Positions 1-11,254 of a stretch of 64,000 nucleotides of DNA are shown in pieces (position 1 is the first letter of the stretch; every line of letters begins with the position of its first letter). The translations under genes were made by a program, and so were the position numbers. The notes under the pieces were generated by a model. The model saw only the letters and a list, made by a program, of their open reading frames with translations, had not been told where the DNA came from and searched no databases. Origin of the DNA: Morella rubra. Lineage: Eukaryota > Streptophyta > Magnoliopsida > Fagales > Myricaceae. The stretch covers positions 8,893,802 through 8,957,801 of the forward strand of contig CM025855.1 of the NCBI GenBank assembly GCA_003952965.2. The letters run 5' to 3'.

Positions 1-644
1 AGGGAAGGAATCGAGTCTTCGAGAATAATGGAGGGCAAAACCAACTTGTGCAGTTTTTTTATCTGCAGAATGTGAACAAAAGAGACCCGCGTGCTTTCGA
101 AAAGGTAAACAAAAAACATATACAGATTACATTATGGGTTATGGGACCACTTCGGCAAACCAATATTGAGTGAAAAGTTAAGCCCGACACCAGGGGACCA
201 CAGTGAGCAATAAACAAGAAGACTGACACTAGGGGACCACAGGAAAGCAGGACCATTTCGGCAAACCAAAATTCCACACAGAGAAGACAAATTCCACTCG
301 AAGAAGACAAATTCTACGATTCAATACTATTTATGCATGCAAGTCACTTAAAAATGCGCTACCCATGCAAAACCACATCTACAACGCGAAAACCCTAAAA
401 TCAGAAGAACTCATCTTCAAAAAATCAGAAGATGCCCATCGCATACCTTTAACAAAGTTTGATTGATGATTATTGCTCAACAATGCGAAATGCTCAGCGC
501 CGAAGACCTTGCCCTGTAAGTTCAAGTGTTGAGTTAAGTTCGAGTGTTGTTGAGTGCAAATGGAGAACTGTCGGAGGAGAAACAGATTTGGGTTAAGTGT
601 TGGAGGGAGGGAATCGAGTCTTCGAGAATAATGGAGGGCAAAAC
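1..644. repeat. Pair of 41-bp direct repeats about 600 bp apart
   Basis: Bases 1-41 and 604-644 match at 40 of 41 positions in the same orientation. Between them lie shorter internal repetitions: an 'aggggaccaca'-type motif occurs near 190 and 233, and 'tttcggcaaacca' near 150 and 248. No coding region is convincing here. The pattern fits an old tandem duplication or the end of a larger repeat that starts outside the window. Confidence 0.6.
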
Positions 645-841
645 GGGGAGAAAATTTTTAAGTGCCTCACGTGGACGGCACATGCGCTTAATACCTTTAG
701 TCTTAACGGAGAAATTGGCTTCGGGGTGGCAATCGACGGAAATCAGAAGTTTGGGGGCCCAATGTCACGAAATCAAGACAAGGGGGTGCAAAGTGTCAGG
801 TACCCCATAGTTTAGGGGTGCAAAGTGTAATTTCTCCTTTT
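645..841. mobile_element. Probable Mutator/MITE-type terminal sequence
   Basis: The stretch from about 787 to 834 (a 'gcaaagtg' box, then 'accccatagttt', then 'gggtgcaaagtg') is clearly related to the right terminus of the MITE at 1049-1435. It is therefore probably the end of an element whose other end lies left of the window or has been lost. The GC-richer part (about 650-780) has no convincing protein. The superfamily is inferred only from similarity to the neighbouring MITE. Confidence 0.4.
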
Positions 842-1048
842 ATTAATCTTCTAATTGACGTGGTAGTAATTGAACACGTGTCATATTCATGACACACTGT
901 TAAATTATTAGACATAAGATAAATGAAAGAATTAATTTATTATTGTTGAAAAACCCCAGGACTTAAATGAAAACATCAATTTTCTTTTGGCAATAGAAGT
1001 GATATAACTTATCATTGTTATTATCATTTCAAACTAAAAAATTAAAAA

Positions 1049-1435
1049 GGGATAAATATATTTCACTGTATAAAAATTAACATTTTACGCCTTAATCTAT
1101 TATTTTAATCACATTGCATCTACTAACTATTGATTTTAAATATTTTTGTCTCTATTAAAATTTTTAGTTAATTTGGACAAAAAAAAAATATAATTTTTGG
1201 TGTATAAAATGACAATTTGGCCTCGCAATTTTTTAGCAATACTATTTTATAAGGGTGAAATCGTAATTTTTGAGGCCAAAAATTAAATTTTAGTCCAAAA
1301 TCATAAAAATTTTTAACAGAAGATGCAAATTGTTTAAAATCAATAATGGGTTAATGCAATGTAACAAAATTAATAGATTGTAGCGCAAAGTGCCAAGAAC
1401 CCCATAGTTGAGAGGGTACAAAATGTATTTAACCC
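1049..1435. mobile_element. MITE with long terminal inverted repeats
   Basis: The left arm (about 1049-1168) and the right arm (about 1310-1435) are imperfect reverse complements over roughly 100 bp, with a short AT-rich loop between them. Flanking bases are nearly identical: 'aaattaaaaa' on the left and 'aaattaaaat' on the right. This would fit a 9-bp Mutator-type target duplication, but the AT-rich context makes the exact boundary uncertain. No coding capacity. Confidence 0.7.
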
Positions 1436-1712
1436 AAATTAAAATTAGGGAGGGAGGGAGAGAGATATGTGAATACGATCAATAAGGGCCTCATGAATTT
1501 TCAATTAAGGTTCCAGCAGCATGCAGTCCTGACATGCAAGATAGATTGTAATACCAGAGGAAAAGGGAACTCATGACAATCTGTCAAACTGCTCAAGGTT
1601 CCATGTGAGATAGGTCCTCAATTGCATTTGTCCAACACAATGCCCCATGAATAGGTACTTGTCCGATGTATGTATTTATTTACATATCATAATCATTTCT
1701 CTGTTAACTGAA

Positions 1713-4700
1713 TTACAGAATACAGCATCTCAGCACTAAACCCTTCTGATCCGTTCTTCCCTCTTCATTGCCTGAAAAGACATTCACATATTAACTTCTT
1801 ACTTCTACACAGCACGTATCAGCAGAAAGTAAAAGCTAGTCTGCGACAGGAACGTGGATTATAAATGCTGTCATTATGCCAACCTAAAAGACTTGTATAA
1901 GATATCATGAAGGGAGCGAATATTTTGGTCTCCAATTGTTCCGTTACTCAATTGGCTTCATTTTGCTCTATTATTTTGGTCTTCAATTGTTCCATTAATC
2001 AATTGACTTCATTTTGCTCCATGTTTTAGTCTCTAATTGCCACATTAATCAATTGCATTCATTTTGCTCCATATTTTGAATTTTAATTGTTCAATTAATC
2101 ATTTTGGCTTCACATGGCTCAATATTTTGGTCCCTATCTCTCTTTCACATTCTGCACCTCCAAGGTACCACGAAATCAAGCCGGATTCTTAGGGTAATGG
2201 ACAAACTTGTATAAATGAAAAATTGGTACCCTAAACTACCACTTTTTTTGCAATGTAACCCCTCTGTTAAGATCTATTCAGATGCATGAAAAATAGGCCA
2301 CCTCAAATGCTTAAAAGAAGCAAAGGAGGTAGTTTAGGGTACCAATTGCTGAAAATGGTTATTTTGGTAACCACATTGCAACCAGGGAACAATTTGAAAG
2401 GGTTGAGTGTACCTTTCCCTTAAGGAAAAAAGAAATTTTTTAACAACAAAAGAAGAGTTTGTCCGTAGTGACAGACACAATGACAATAGAACAAGGAGAA
2501 TGGTATAGATGGGAAGACAAGGGATAAGCAGCATTTATTAATTACAGGTAAAACAGACACACCTTCAGGAGGTTGAGCGAGCTTCCGGTTTTGGGGAGCC
2601 ATCATGTCTTTCTTCAGTTGAGTCAATATGTCCTCCATTGTATACTCCCTTTGCCAATTAGTGAGCATGGGAAATAAACTAGATTCAACCTGGTAATTTG
2701 ACCACCCATTAGCTCATCTTCAACCATATGACAGGATCAATCAAGTCTAAGAAACGTATCACCTACCACTCCAGTTTCCTGATTGACGCAAGTCATGTTT
2801 ATCCGGGTTTGGAACCTTACAGATGGGGGATTTTCGGGATAATCCTTGCCACAGAATAGCTTCAACTGGTAGATTTTCCCTTCATGAACAGTCTAAAAGC
2901 AGAAGGATTAACAGGGCCATCAGTTTTTGCCTTTCAAGATAGTGTCGTGAAATAAAGGCACCACTGTTCATCAGCAAAAATCTCAGATCCTAAATTCGAG
3001 GGAATACATTGAGTATGAATCTGAACCACTCAGCTGCAGTAGAACCATCTCACAACCGTACTACAATTAACAAATACTGGTGGTTTTGACATTTGAAAAT
3101 GGCCAACTATTTCCAGGACTTTCAAATAAGATATTCATCGTATAACAATCGCTGGGGTGTGAAGAGGGTTGGGAGGATACATTTTATACAAAATGATAAT
3201 TAGACAACCTACAAAAAGGTATTCTCGTAGGCAACATACCCTATCAAAGTATACACCCTACATTAATAATCACCTATTGGTCCTTTGTACCATAGAGTAA
3301 TCTACCACAATTTTTTATGCACTCTACATATCTACTTTTCCCCAGATTTCATTTTTTTTTTTATAGCAATAGTGGGAGATAGAAAAAGATTAAAAGCCAA
3401 AACTTGCACTTTTTTTTTTTTTATGTGTACTGATTTAATCCTAATCACCTCCAATTGCTGGAGCCAAGTCTGCGAACAATGCATAGAAATCTACGGTACG
3501 TCACCAAACTTAATCGATCATGTCTGAAGATCAAAGAACATCTATTCACAGAAAGAAAAGAGATGGATTTTGTGATCCTGGTATATAATTTACAGTGCAT
3601 TGAATGGTTGTCTAGGATATTGAGTTAGAAAAACTCATCACCTTAACCATCTGTATGCATCCAGGAGTTTAGCTACTGCTTCTAAACACTCGAACTCTAA
3701 AGTTTCTCAGTAATTGGATACTTACTAAAAGGAGAATCCTGAGAGTAGGTGACAAGAAACATATAGTGACAGGAGCTGACTGACAAACTTAGCAGAGAAG
3801 TCCACAACAAAGTGGTAAAATGTTTAGTTGTGCAAGTGTTTTGCAGATGACTGTGATTACTAATAGGGTCTAGCAGTACACCCGCATCAGTTGCAAGAGA
3901 AAATGGATGAATTGCTAAGATGTACAGAGTCCACTAAAATCACATCTGACAGAATTGTGTTCAATGTTGTGTATACTCAATCATCACATGTAGTTAATCA
4001 TCCCACTCAATCATCACATGTTGAAGTGTTTTGCAGATGTCAAATTACAGTAACTACTTCATTTTGTGTCGCTTAGAATGCAATCCATATTAACTGTTAT
4101 ATTGACAGCATCAATAGGCCTATTGCCAGAGCATCTAATCAAGCACATCTGACAAAATTCTTATCACTTTCTAATCCAGTCCACTAAAAGCGCCAAAACT
4201 TAACATTCTTCTAAAGCACTCATACAGTCAACCATTTTGCATGATCAGTGGTAAACAAGTCAATAGTTACTGGTTAAACAAAGCGTCCTGACTGAAAAAT
4301 GGTCATTCATGAGAACACATCACATTAATTTTAAGAGTAACTAGCATAGGAAGGCGGCACATGCACAAATTTACAAAACTAGAAAGAAACAAAGAGAAAC
4401 GAAAGAAAAGAAGCAGCCTACATTGGGTGGACCAATAATAGTCCCTGTCCAAGACTGCATGTATATATCATCTGCGTCATCCATTCCATAGCTGACAGTT
4501 CCATCCCCAATTCCTTTTTCACCTCTTTCAAGCTCTTCCAGCAATCGGAAATTCCTAGGAACTGCAATGATTACAGATTTTCAATCATACAACTATAGAC
4601 AAACCATGCACATATCCAAAAATACCTACCCAAGATCTGTCAATGACATAGTTGTACCGACTGATGAAGATTGTTAAATCATACATTTGGTTCAGTTTTT

Positions 4701-6236
4701 GAAAAGAAACAACAAGTACAGAAACCATGTACAAGTTCAGTTTGATTCAACTTATGTTGATTCCATATTACTTTAAGAATCCGGAAACACTCTTTCGCTC
4801 TCTCCCCCTCTTTATCCCTCTCACAATTCAGTATATGACATATGAGCACAAAGACAAGAAAACAGCATAATACACATGAGAATACCTAAATTTTAGTTCT
4901 AATTACACTTGAAGCTCTAGTTATGGGCAGGAATTTGTGGATTGCATAAGAGATTATTGGCAACACAAAAATACTGCATCTTCTTTCATAGCATTTTATA
5001 GGAAATTCTAAAAGTAACTAGGGAGTACTATCTCTTAAATGGTCATAAAATCTCACACACTACCACTGTGTTTGTAACAGTCGGACATGGACACTCTCGT
5101 TCAATAACATTCTCCAAAACTTCAAACAGAATAAGAAACTAGCTTTACATCCATCTTGATCCCTGAGAACTACTCTCCAAGTAAAAGGTTAGATTCCAAC
5201 AAAATTCATCTTCTGAAGAGTTTGTCCAGATAGAGTGAAGCTACCACATCAAATAAACAGATTTTCAGAAGAATTCCAGAGAGTTTACACTGTGTTAACA
5301 ACTAAAGTTATATCATCAATGCACAACCCTTCTCACTTTCAAGAGAATTGAAATGTAAAATTTTCTGACCCCATTGTCTCTAATCTCAGCTATGAAGCTC
5401 CTTCAAAAACAATTTAGTAACCCAATTATGATAACTGCTCAGTCTGACAAGGCATCCTTAGTGAGTTGCAAATAAATGCATTATATGAGAAGCACTTGCC
5501 TGGCATATTTATACATAATCAAATGCAAACTACTATCATATGTACGTACACCCATCTTCAAATTTCATTTTCAACTTGCCTGCTCTTTGATGCCGCGTGG
5601 TCATTGTCAAACATCCCTATTAGATTCTTTGAAGCTAACATTAATGTACAATATATGTTCTGCTAAAATTAGATTGAAAATAAAATATCTTTCTTGGTAA
5701 ATATTATATCTGGCTTCCTATTACTAACAGACATAAAATTAGGATATCAGTTGTGCAGAAAAAGAAGAACGATAGGGAAACTGTACATACATATGGAGTT
5801 GGACTAAAACATTCATCTTCACCCCTTTTTTTTTCTTTTCTTAATTTCACCAAGTACTCGGGGTTTGATCTATTATAACCCGATCATTTTAACTCAAGCC
5901 CCACCCAATGTGATGGCAAAACAACAAATTTAATGTAATTTACTTTAAATGGATATTCCACGCTAAGCTGTCGTCTGTAACCTTTTTCTGTCCTTTCAAC
6001 TCGGTGCTTATTTTCACTTCTGTAGGGTGGAGATGGTCGAATCAATCATCACACGTAGAGAAGGAGCCTCAACGATATAGTTCGAGAAACGGACAATCAA
6101 AACTCTTATACCAAACATAAAATCAATCGCAATAATGCCCCTCCTATATTGAATAATATAATTCGAGAAAACAAGGAAAGAACAAGACTTGAGGTTCTCA
6201 AAGCTCACCGACAACACTGGATCCGTCAGAGCCCAT
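1713..6236 (-). CDS. UEV1: Ubiquitin-conjugating enzyme E2 variant, UEV1/MMZ type, with C-terminal CaaX box (5 exons, complete)
   Basis: Five coding exons (minus strand: 6236-6209, 4561-4422, 2892-2767, 2689-2563, 1771-1713) join through GT-AG introns of 1647, 1529, 77 and 791 bp into a 159-residue protein. Phase is kept at every junction. It has the short glycine/serine start, the [11 protein letters not shown] helix (Phe14 aligns with the UBC13-contacting Phe13 of human Mms2), the [13 protein letters not shown] segment, the [10 protein letters not shown] core and the [12 protein letters not shown] helix. UEV proteins lack the E2 active-site Cys and the HPN tripeptide, and neither is seen here. 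They pair with UBC13 to make Lys63-linked ubiquitin chains used in DNA-damage tolerance and signalling. The last exon adds a tail ending in CCIL, a CaaX box, as in the Arabidopsis UEV1A/1B subgroup. The final Leu suggests geranylgeranylation and a membrane-associated pool (inference). Nothing looks broken. Confidence 0.96.
1921..2158. repeat. Minisatellite in the last intron of UEV1
   Basis: About four and a half tandem units of 50-51 bp start near 1921, 1972, 2022, 2072 and 2123. Each begins with a 'tattttggtc'-like box and continues with 'caattgttcc' and 'cattttgctc'. Units diverge progressively to the right. The array lies inside intron 4 of the UEV1 gene and does not touch a splice site. 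Confidence 0.8.
2221..2347. mobile_element. 127-bp MITE in the last intron of UEV1
   Basis: Bases 2221-2240 and 2328-2347 form a perfect 20-bp inverted repeat around an 87-bp centre. No target duplication is obvious. A relative of this terminus ('ggtagtttagggt') recurs near 16590. The element lies within intron 4 of UEV1. Confidence 0.7.
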
Positions 6237-6580
6237 TTGAGCAGGTAGGGTTTCCGAATTGTAGAGTCAGAGAGAGAGTGATAGAAACGGAGAAAGTTCT
6301 CAAGAGAGAGAGAGAGAGACGAGCAGGAACGAGAGGTACTTGTGACGAAGACGGAAGTCCAACTACTGTTCTCAGAACCTGCGAGGTTCGTGAATCACGG
6401 ACGACGAGGAGCTGGATAAAAGGCCGCCGGGGGGGGGGGGGGGGGGGTTGGAAATTGATCCTGTATTGATAGTCTAACTACTGTATTTCTGCAACTCCCA
6501 ATCACAGCCGTTTAGAGGACGCCATTTAAAATCGACGTGTTGGATCGCTTTTCCTCTCTTTCTCTCTCTCTTATTTTGAT
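6237..6580 (-). promoter_or_regulatory. UEV1 5' leader and promoter region with GA/CT tracts and a 19-G run
   Basis: Directly upstream of the UEV1 start codon the sequence becomes richer in GC and purine tracts. There is a (GA)n stretch around 6302-6320, a run of 19 G at 6429-6447 (C on the transcribed sense strand) and a CT-rich tract around 6553-6572. CT/GA-rich leaders are common in plant housekeeping genes. No clear TATA box was found, so the transcription start is not placed. Confidence 0.5.
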
Positions 6581-7101
6581 GCCAATTTTTAAGCTTTTTT
6601 AAATAATATTGATTGTTATGTGTCTACAGTTTTTTTGGTTAAATGTGAGCTGAAATATATAATACTAATTATCAATATAGGTATACATGTATACAGAACT
6701 ACCTTTTTATTGTTTTTTTCCACATCCATCTTCATATGTTAGGTACATTGAATAGTGAAGATTTCTCAAGAACAAAGTAACATAATTCAATGAACAAAGT
6801 AAACATACATTGGAATAATGAAACTTGATGCCTAGACAGTGAACCATTAAACTTTAGAGTGAATGGCTGATTAAAAGCATTTATATTTTCTAGAATAGAT
6901 ATGGGTATGAATAATAAATGTAAGTCCATATTTTCTAGAACGGATAAAACTGTAAAATTAAGTTCATTAAGCACAACATGGGCCCTCTCATCTTTTAGCC
7001 ACTCGTGTTGCTCCTTTTTAATACAGCCCTCTTGTTTTAGGCAGAACATATACTGCATTTTTGGTTACATTAAGCACTGCATCTTTCTTTGGATTCAGGG
7101 G
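6581..7101. other. Intergenic stretch without recognisable feature
   Basis: AT-rich DNA upstream of UEV1. Short open frames on both strands (for example 6732-7058 minus) have no recognisable domain and low-complexity composition. I see no RNA gene or element end here. Confidence 0.5.
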
Positions 7102-7107
7102 ACTTAG

Positions 7108-7436
7108 GGTATGTTTGTTTTCAAAATTATTCTAGAATATAAATGTATTCAATAAAATTTACAAAACCAACATCCAAAATCTTACACACAAACTTAGATA
7201 CCTTTTCAAAAAAAAAAAAAACAAATATTCTCTCTCTATACTTTTTCACCTAACTCCAATACTTTTTTATTAAACAATTACATCAAATCATCACTCTCTA
7301 CAATTTTTTTACAAACTCTAATAAAATTAAATATCTTTAAAACTTTTCACAACCTTTACATAAAAACCTATAAAACTCTAATCTACATAAATATTCACAA
7401 TTCTACCAAAATTATTTTTTTACAAAACGAACACCC
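7108..7436. mobile_element. hAT-like MITE
   Basis: The left end reads 'ggtatgtttgtttt' and the right end 'aaaacgaacaccc', imperfect inverted repeats typical of hAT-type MITEs. The element is flanked by 'acttag' on both sides (7102-7107 and 7437-7442). The interior is AT-rich and carries degenerate 'caaactc.aata.ttttt' repeats that recur at 10480-10900 and 13790-14350. Confidence 0.6.
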
Positions 7437-7544
7437 ACTTAGTAGTAACTGTGAAAGAAATTTTATTTTTTTTGTTGGTTGCCTGCAATTTAATGAAGAT
7501 GAGGAACTATTTTTACTTATACTGCCAAATTAAAAAACAACAAA

Positions 7545-7548
<4 letters not shown>

Positions 7549-7582
<34 letters not shown>
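7549..7582. repeat. (CT)17 microsatellite
   Basis: Uninterrupted alternating T and C for 34 bp in AT-rich intergenic DNA. Confidence 0.95.
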
Positions 7583-7586
<4 letters not shown>

Positions 7587-8148
7587 AAATAATTCTTTTT
7601 CACCATTATGTTTATTCAAATCTTCACGACTCTCTTCACTTTTTTATCAATTCCCATAAACTATTTTCACTTTTTCATCAATTATCATACCCTAAAATTT
7701 AACCACCTCAAAATTTTGGCACTCAAATATGAGAGTTTAAATTTAAACTTTAGACAATATTTAAAGACTGAAACACAAGAAAAGGACTAAAACGAGACTT
7801 ACCCATCAATCTAATGAAAGAAAATAAAGACAAAGAGCATCTTTCATAACTTGAGATTATTTACAAATAAATATTAGTGACTTAGCACAACTATAAAAAT
7901 TGTAAATTTTTATTACCTTTTAATAACCAATCTAAATTTGCTTGAGTTTTAAAAACAAAACACAAAGAAGATTGTATTTGGGCCCTTGGCAATAATACAA
8001 GTCCTAGCCCAGCTTACCATCTCATATCCCTCCCTATTACATATATCGCTTTAATATATATATATATATATATATTGAAATACTAAAGCCACCTAGAAGT
8101 ACTTTAGTAGTAGATCTGCAGGATTAACAAACAACTCAATGCAGCGAT

Positions 8149-8671
8149 TAAAGGGTGGGCAAAAATTCAGGCCAAAATCGGAATTTTGGGTTTCGATTCT
8201 GATTCCATTATTGTAATTTTGGTTCCAGTCCATACTGGAATCGGAATCGGAACTGAAAATTCTTACGGAATTAGCATAATTTCAGGTTTCGGGTTTTTTT
8301 TTTTTTTTAAAAGGCTCAAACTGTTGTAATTCTACTTTAGATTTTAAATGAATGTTTATTTTATTTTAGATAGGTTCAAAATGTTGTAATTTTAAAATAA
8401 AGCTCAAAACTTTTTTGATGCCCCTTTTTATTTTTGCCCAACCTTACAATGTATAACAAAACAATTTGTGTAAAATTTCAGCCCAAAATACCTATTAGGC
8501 CCAAAAAAAAAAAAAAAAAAGCCAAAAAAGCTCGTATAATGAAACCTAAAATTTTGGTCTCCAATTTAACGGAATGGAATTTGTTTCAAACATTGGATTT
8601 CAGTGAGTACCGGAACTGGAATTGGAATGAGCCATTCAAATTCCATCCGTTCTGGTACCCACCCTTACAAC
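8149..8671. mobile_element. Possible hAT-type MITE
   Basis: The left part carries 'aaagggtgggcaaaaa' near 8149 and the right part 'ggtacccacccttacaa' near 8656, which are rough inverted repeats. Internally, 'ggaatcggaatcggaactg' near 8240 and the pair of 'ccggaactggaattgg' words near 8609 also look inverted relative to each other. A second 'tttttgcccaacctta' near 8433 suggests a nested or rearranged copy. No clear target duplication. Confidence 0.4.
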
Positions 8672-8689
8672 TATCAACCTCATAAACCA

Positions 8690-9371
8690 TACAGCCTAGG
8701 CCCTAATAGACATGTCAAAGTGGTTGAGAGCTTCTAGGGTCGGGCAGTCCAATAATCTAAACTCTATTCCTTTCGTGGTCACATCCCAGCTTTGATTATG
8801 ACACCTCTAGGCTGCTGCGAAGAAAATTGTTTTAGATTTAAATATTTTGGTTGACGAACCATAAAATCTCAAAGTTTTGGTCAACAAAATTTTTATTAAG
8901 GGATAAAGGGGTCAACATAGCTACAGCCCCCAAAGAATATAAAACTTCAGATACACATACACAGAGGTTTATTCATGCAGCTATAGCTCACGGTAGTATC
9001 ACTACACTTGCCATCTCAGTTGAAAGGAACTTTGTTAGCTAACGGTTATTTGGTTGCAATATTCCATTTCTCTCCCTTATTTCGGTGTATTCTGGTGAGT
9101 TGAAGAGAGGCTCTTCTTTTCTTTCCCGTAGAAGTTTGTTAGAGGAGGTTGTTAGGCTTTCTGCATTCTCGAGTATTCTTTTCCATTCTTTGGCAATTGT
9201 ATATAAGACCTCAAGGTCTTTTGATTAATACACAGAGAATTCTCCACAAACCAACGCGTCTTCCTTTGCTTTGTTTATTTTGCTTTCTTACAATTTTTAC
9301 ATTTCTCAAATCAAATCATATATGTCTTTACAATTTTTTAAAACTTCAATACCCTTTCATAAAAAAAAAAA
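8690..9371. other. Intergenic DNA with an LTR-like fragment
   Basis: Around 9050-9250 there is a T-rich leader-like stretch followed by 'gtatataag' (9198) and 'gattaatacacagagaatt', which resembles the transcription-start part of a copia LTR. No matching second LTR, primer-binding site or coding region is nearby, so this is only a weak indication of an eroded LTR. Confidence 0.25.
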
Positions 9372-10472
9372 GGCTAAAATTATTCCGTACGTACCTGGGG
9401 TTTGACCTTTTCCCATTTTGGTCCTCAAGGTTTGATTTTTCTAAAAATATCCCTAGGATGAGGACCCATTACCAAATTGATCCTGCCGTCAACTCATTGG
9501 ATGGAAATGCACACGTGGCTAACGGCTTACACGTAAGAATTGACAGCTAGATAAAAAAAAAATTCTACCCAATCACAGTGTGACACGTGTCAATAAAATA
9601 AATAAAAATAATTTTTTTAAAAATAAAAAATAAATCTAAAATAAATAAAAAAACATAATTAATTTTTTTTAATGTATAAAAAAAAGAGGACCAGATCGGG
9701 GACCCCCGATCCTTTCTCGATGGAGGCCCCCTCCACCGACCTCTGGGGGAGTCTGGCGGGCCCAGCGGAGGGGGGAGGAATCCCTCCTCCACCCCGGGGA
9801 TGGGGCGGCTAGGGGACCTCCCCCTCCCACAACAATGGGATGGGGGAGGTCCCCTAGCAGGCCCCCTGATCCAGTCTTGTTGGAGGCCCCCTGATCCAGT
9901 CCTGTTGGAGGCCCCCTCCACCGGCTGCCAGGGGAGTTTGGCCGCCCAACAGCGGAGGGAGGAGGAATCCCTCCTCTACCCCGGGCATTGCTCTGGGGCG
10001 GCTGGGGGACCTCCCCCATCCTCGGGGTGGAGGAGGGATTCCTCCCCCCTCTGTTGGCCGCCCAGTTCTGGGCTGCTAGACTCCCTCGGCGGCCGGTGGA
10101 AGGGGCTCCACCGGGAAAGGATCGGGGGTCCCCGATCCGGTCCTCTCTCTTTTTTTTTTTTTAACATTTAAAAAAATTAATTATGTTTTTTTTATTAATT
10201 TTAGATTTATTTTTTTATTTTAAAAAATATTTTGATTTTTATTTATTTTGCTGACACTTGTTACACTGTGATTGAGTAGAATTTTTTTTTTATCCAGCTG
10301 TCAATTCCCACGTGTAAGCTGTTAGCCACGTGTGCATTTCCGTCCAATGAGTTGACGGCAGAATCGATTTGGTAATGAGTCCTCACCCCAGGGATATTTT
10401 TAGGGAAAATCAAACCCTGAGGACCAAACTGGGAAAAGGTCAAACCTCATTGCTGTACGGAATAATTTAGCC
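9372..10472. mobile_element. 1.1-kb foldback element with GC-rich core
   Basis: The left arm (9372 to about 9760) and right arm (about 10090 to 10472) are reverse complements of each other at high identity over roughly 385 bp, starting with 'ggctaaa.ttattccgtac' at each tip and bounded by A-runs on both sides. The centre (about 9690-10140) is strikingly GC-rich compared with everything around it. It holds a tandem pair of a 25-bp word containing 'ccccctgatccagtc' (near 9872 and 9888) and several smaller palindromes around 'gatcggggacccccgatc'. Open frames on both strands in the core are proline/glycine-rich consequences of composition. It is non-coding and most like a large foldback MITE. The superfamily cannot be settled because the target site is poly-A. 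Confidence 0.85.
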
Positions 10473-10912
10473 AAAAAAAAAAAAATACATTTAATCATCA
10501 TTCTCGACATTTTTTTTACAAAATCTAATATTTATTCATAAAGAAAAAAATCTAGGAAGTCATCTTTCTCCCCACTTTTTCACAAACTTCAACTCGTTTT
10601 AAATAAAAAAAAACTCTAACAAACTCCAATACGTTTTAAGCATCCAAACATGTGTTGGTCAACAAAATTTTACCCTTCTCAAATCAAATCATCTTTCTCC
10701 ATATTTTTTCACAAATCACAACACTCTTTTATAAAAAAAATCCTATAAAATCATCTTTTTCCACACCTTTTCAAAAAGTATAATAAAAATTGATCCACAA
10801 CCAAAAAAGTCAATAAAATCTAACACTACCCCCAATAAGAAAATTTTCATTAGAGAAACAAAATTTTCTTTATTTTTGAACCACTCAAACACGTGCTAGA
10901 AATATCTTCAAT
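10473..10912. repeat. AT-rich degenerate repeat tract
   Basis: Irregular repetitions of words such as 'tttttcacaaactcc', 'atcatctttctccaca' and 'ttttataaaaaaa' at spacings of roughly 60-80 bp. The same word family appears at 7200-7440 and 13790-14700. No gene. The last 50 bp may be the eroded 3' edge of an LTR, because a primer-binding site follows at once and the tract ends in CA. Confidence 0.5.
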
Positions 10913-10924
10913 TGGTATCAGAGC
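10913..10924 (+). other. Primer-binding site of decayed copia element
   Basis: TGGTATCAGAGC, complementary to the 3' end of plant initiator Met-tRNA, lies three bases after a CA and precedes a gag-like frame. It marks the start of the internal region of the copia remnant that follows. Confidence 0.75.
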
Positions 10925-11254
10925 GATAGAGCCTAAATTCGACTCTTGACCCATAATTTTTCCTAGATGGATAGGTGTTAACCCCTTTATGTGCCTCTTT
11001 ACTTTGATGAGTGCAACTATGCTTATTGGAAGGTTCGAATGAAAGCTTTCTTAAAATTTATGGATGAACAAGTTTAGAATTCTTGTGAAAACCAAACCTA
11101 ACGACATGGCCACATGGACCAAAGATGAGTTAAATGAATGTAATTAGAATAATGAAGAAGTTTATGCCGTTTTCCTGGCACTTTCTCCCGAAGAATTCAA
11201 AAGAGTGTCCATGTGTGAAATGGCCAAAGAAGTATGAGAAATTCTTCAGACAAC

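Noticed and set aside
6149..6469. 106-codon plus-strand frame, Arg/Glu-rich
   Set aside because: It is antisense to the UEV1 first exon and leader; the Arg/Glu content comes from GA repeats and the Gly run from the G tract.
9565..10171. Open frames of 60-123 codons on both strands, rich in Gly, Pro and Arg
   Set aside because: They lie in the palindromic GC-rich core of the foldback element; overlapping frames on both strands with the same composition are a base-composition effect.
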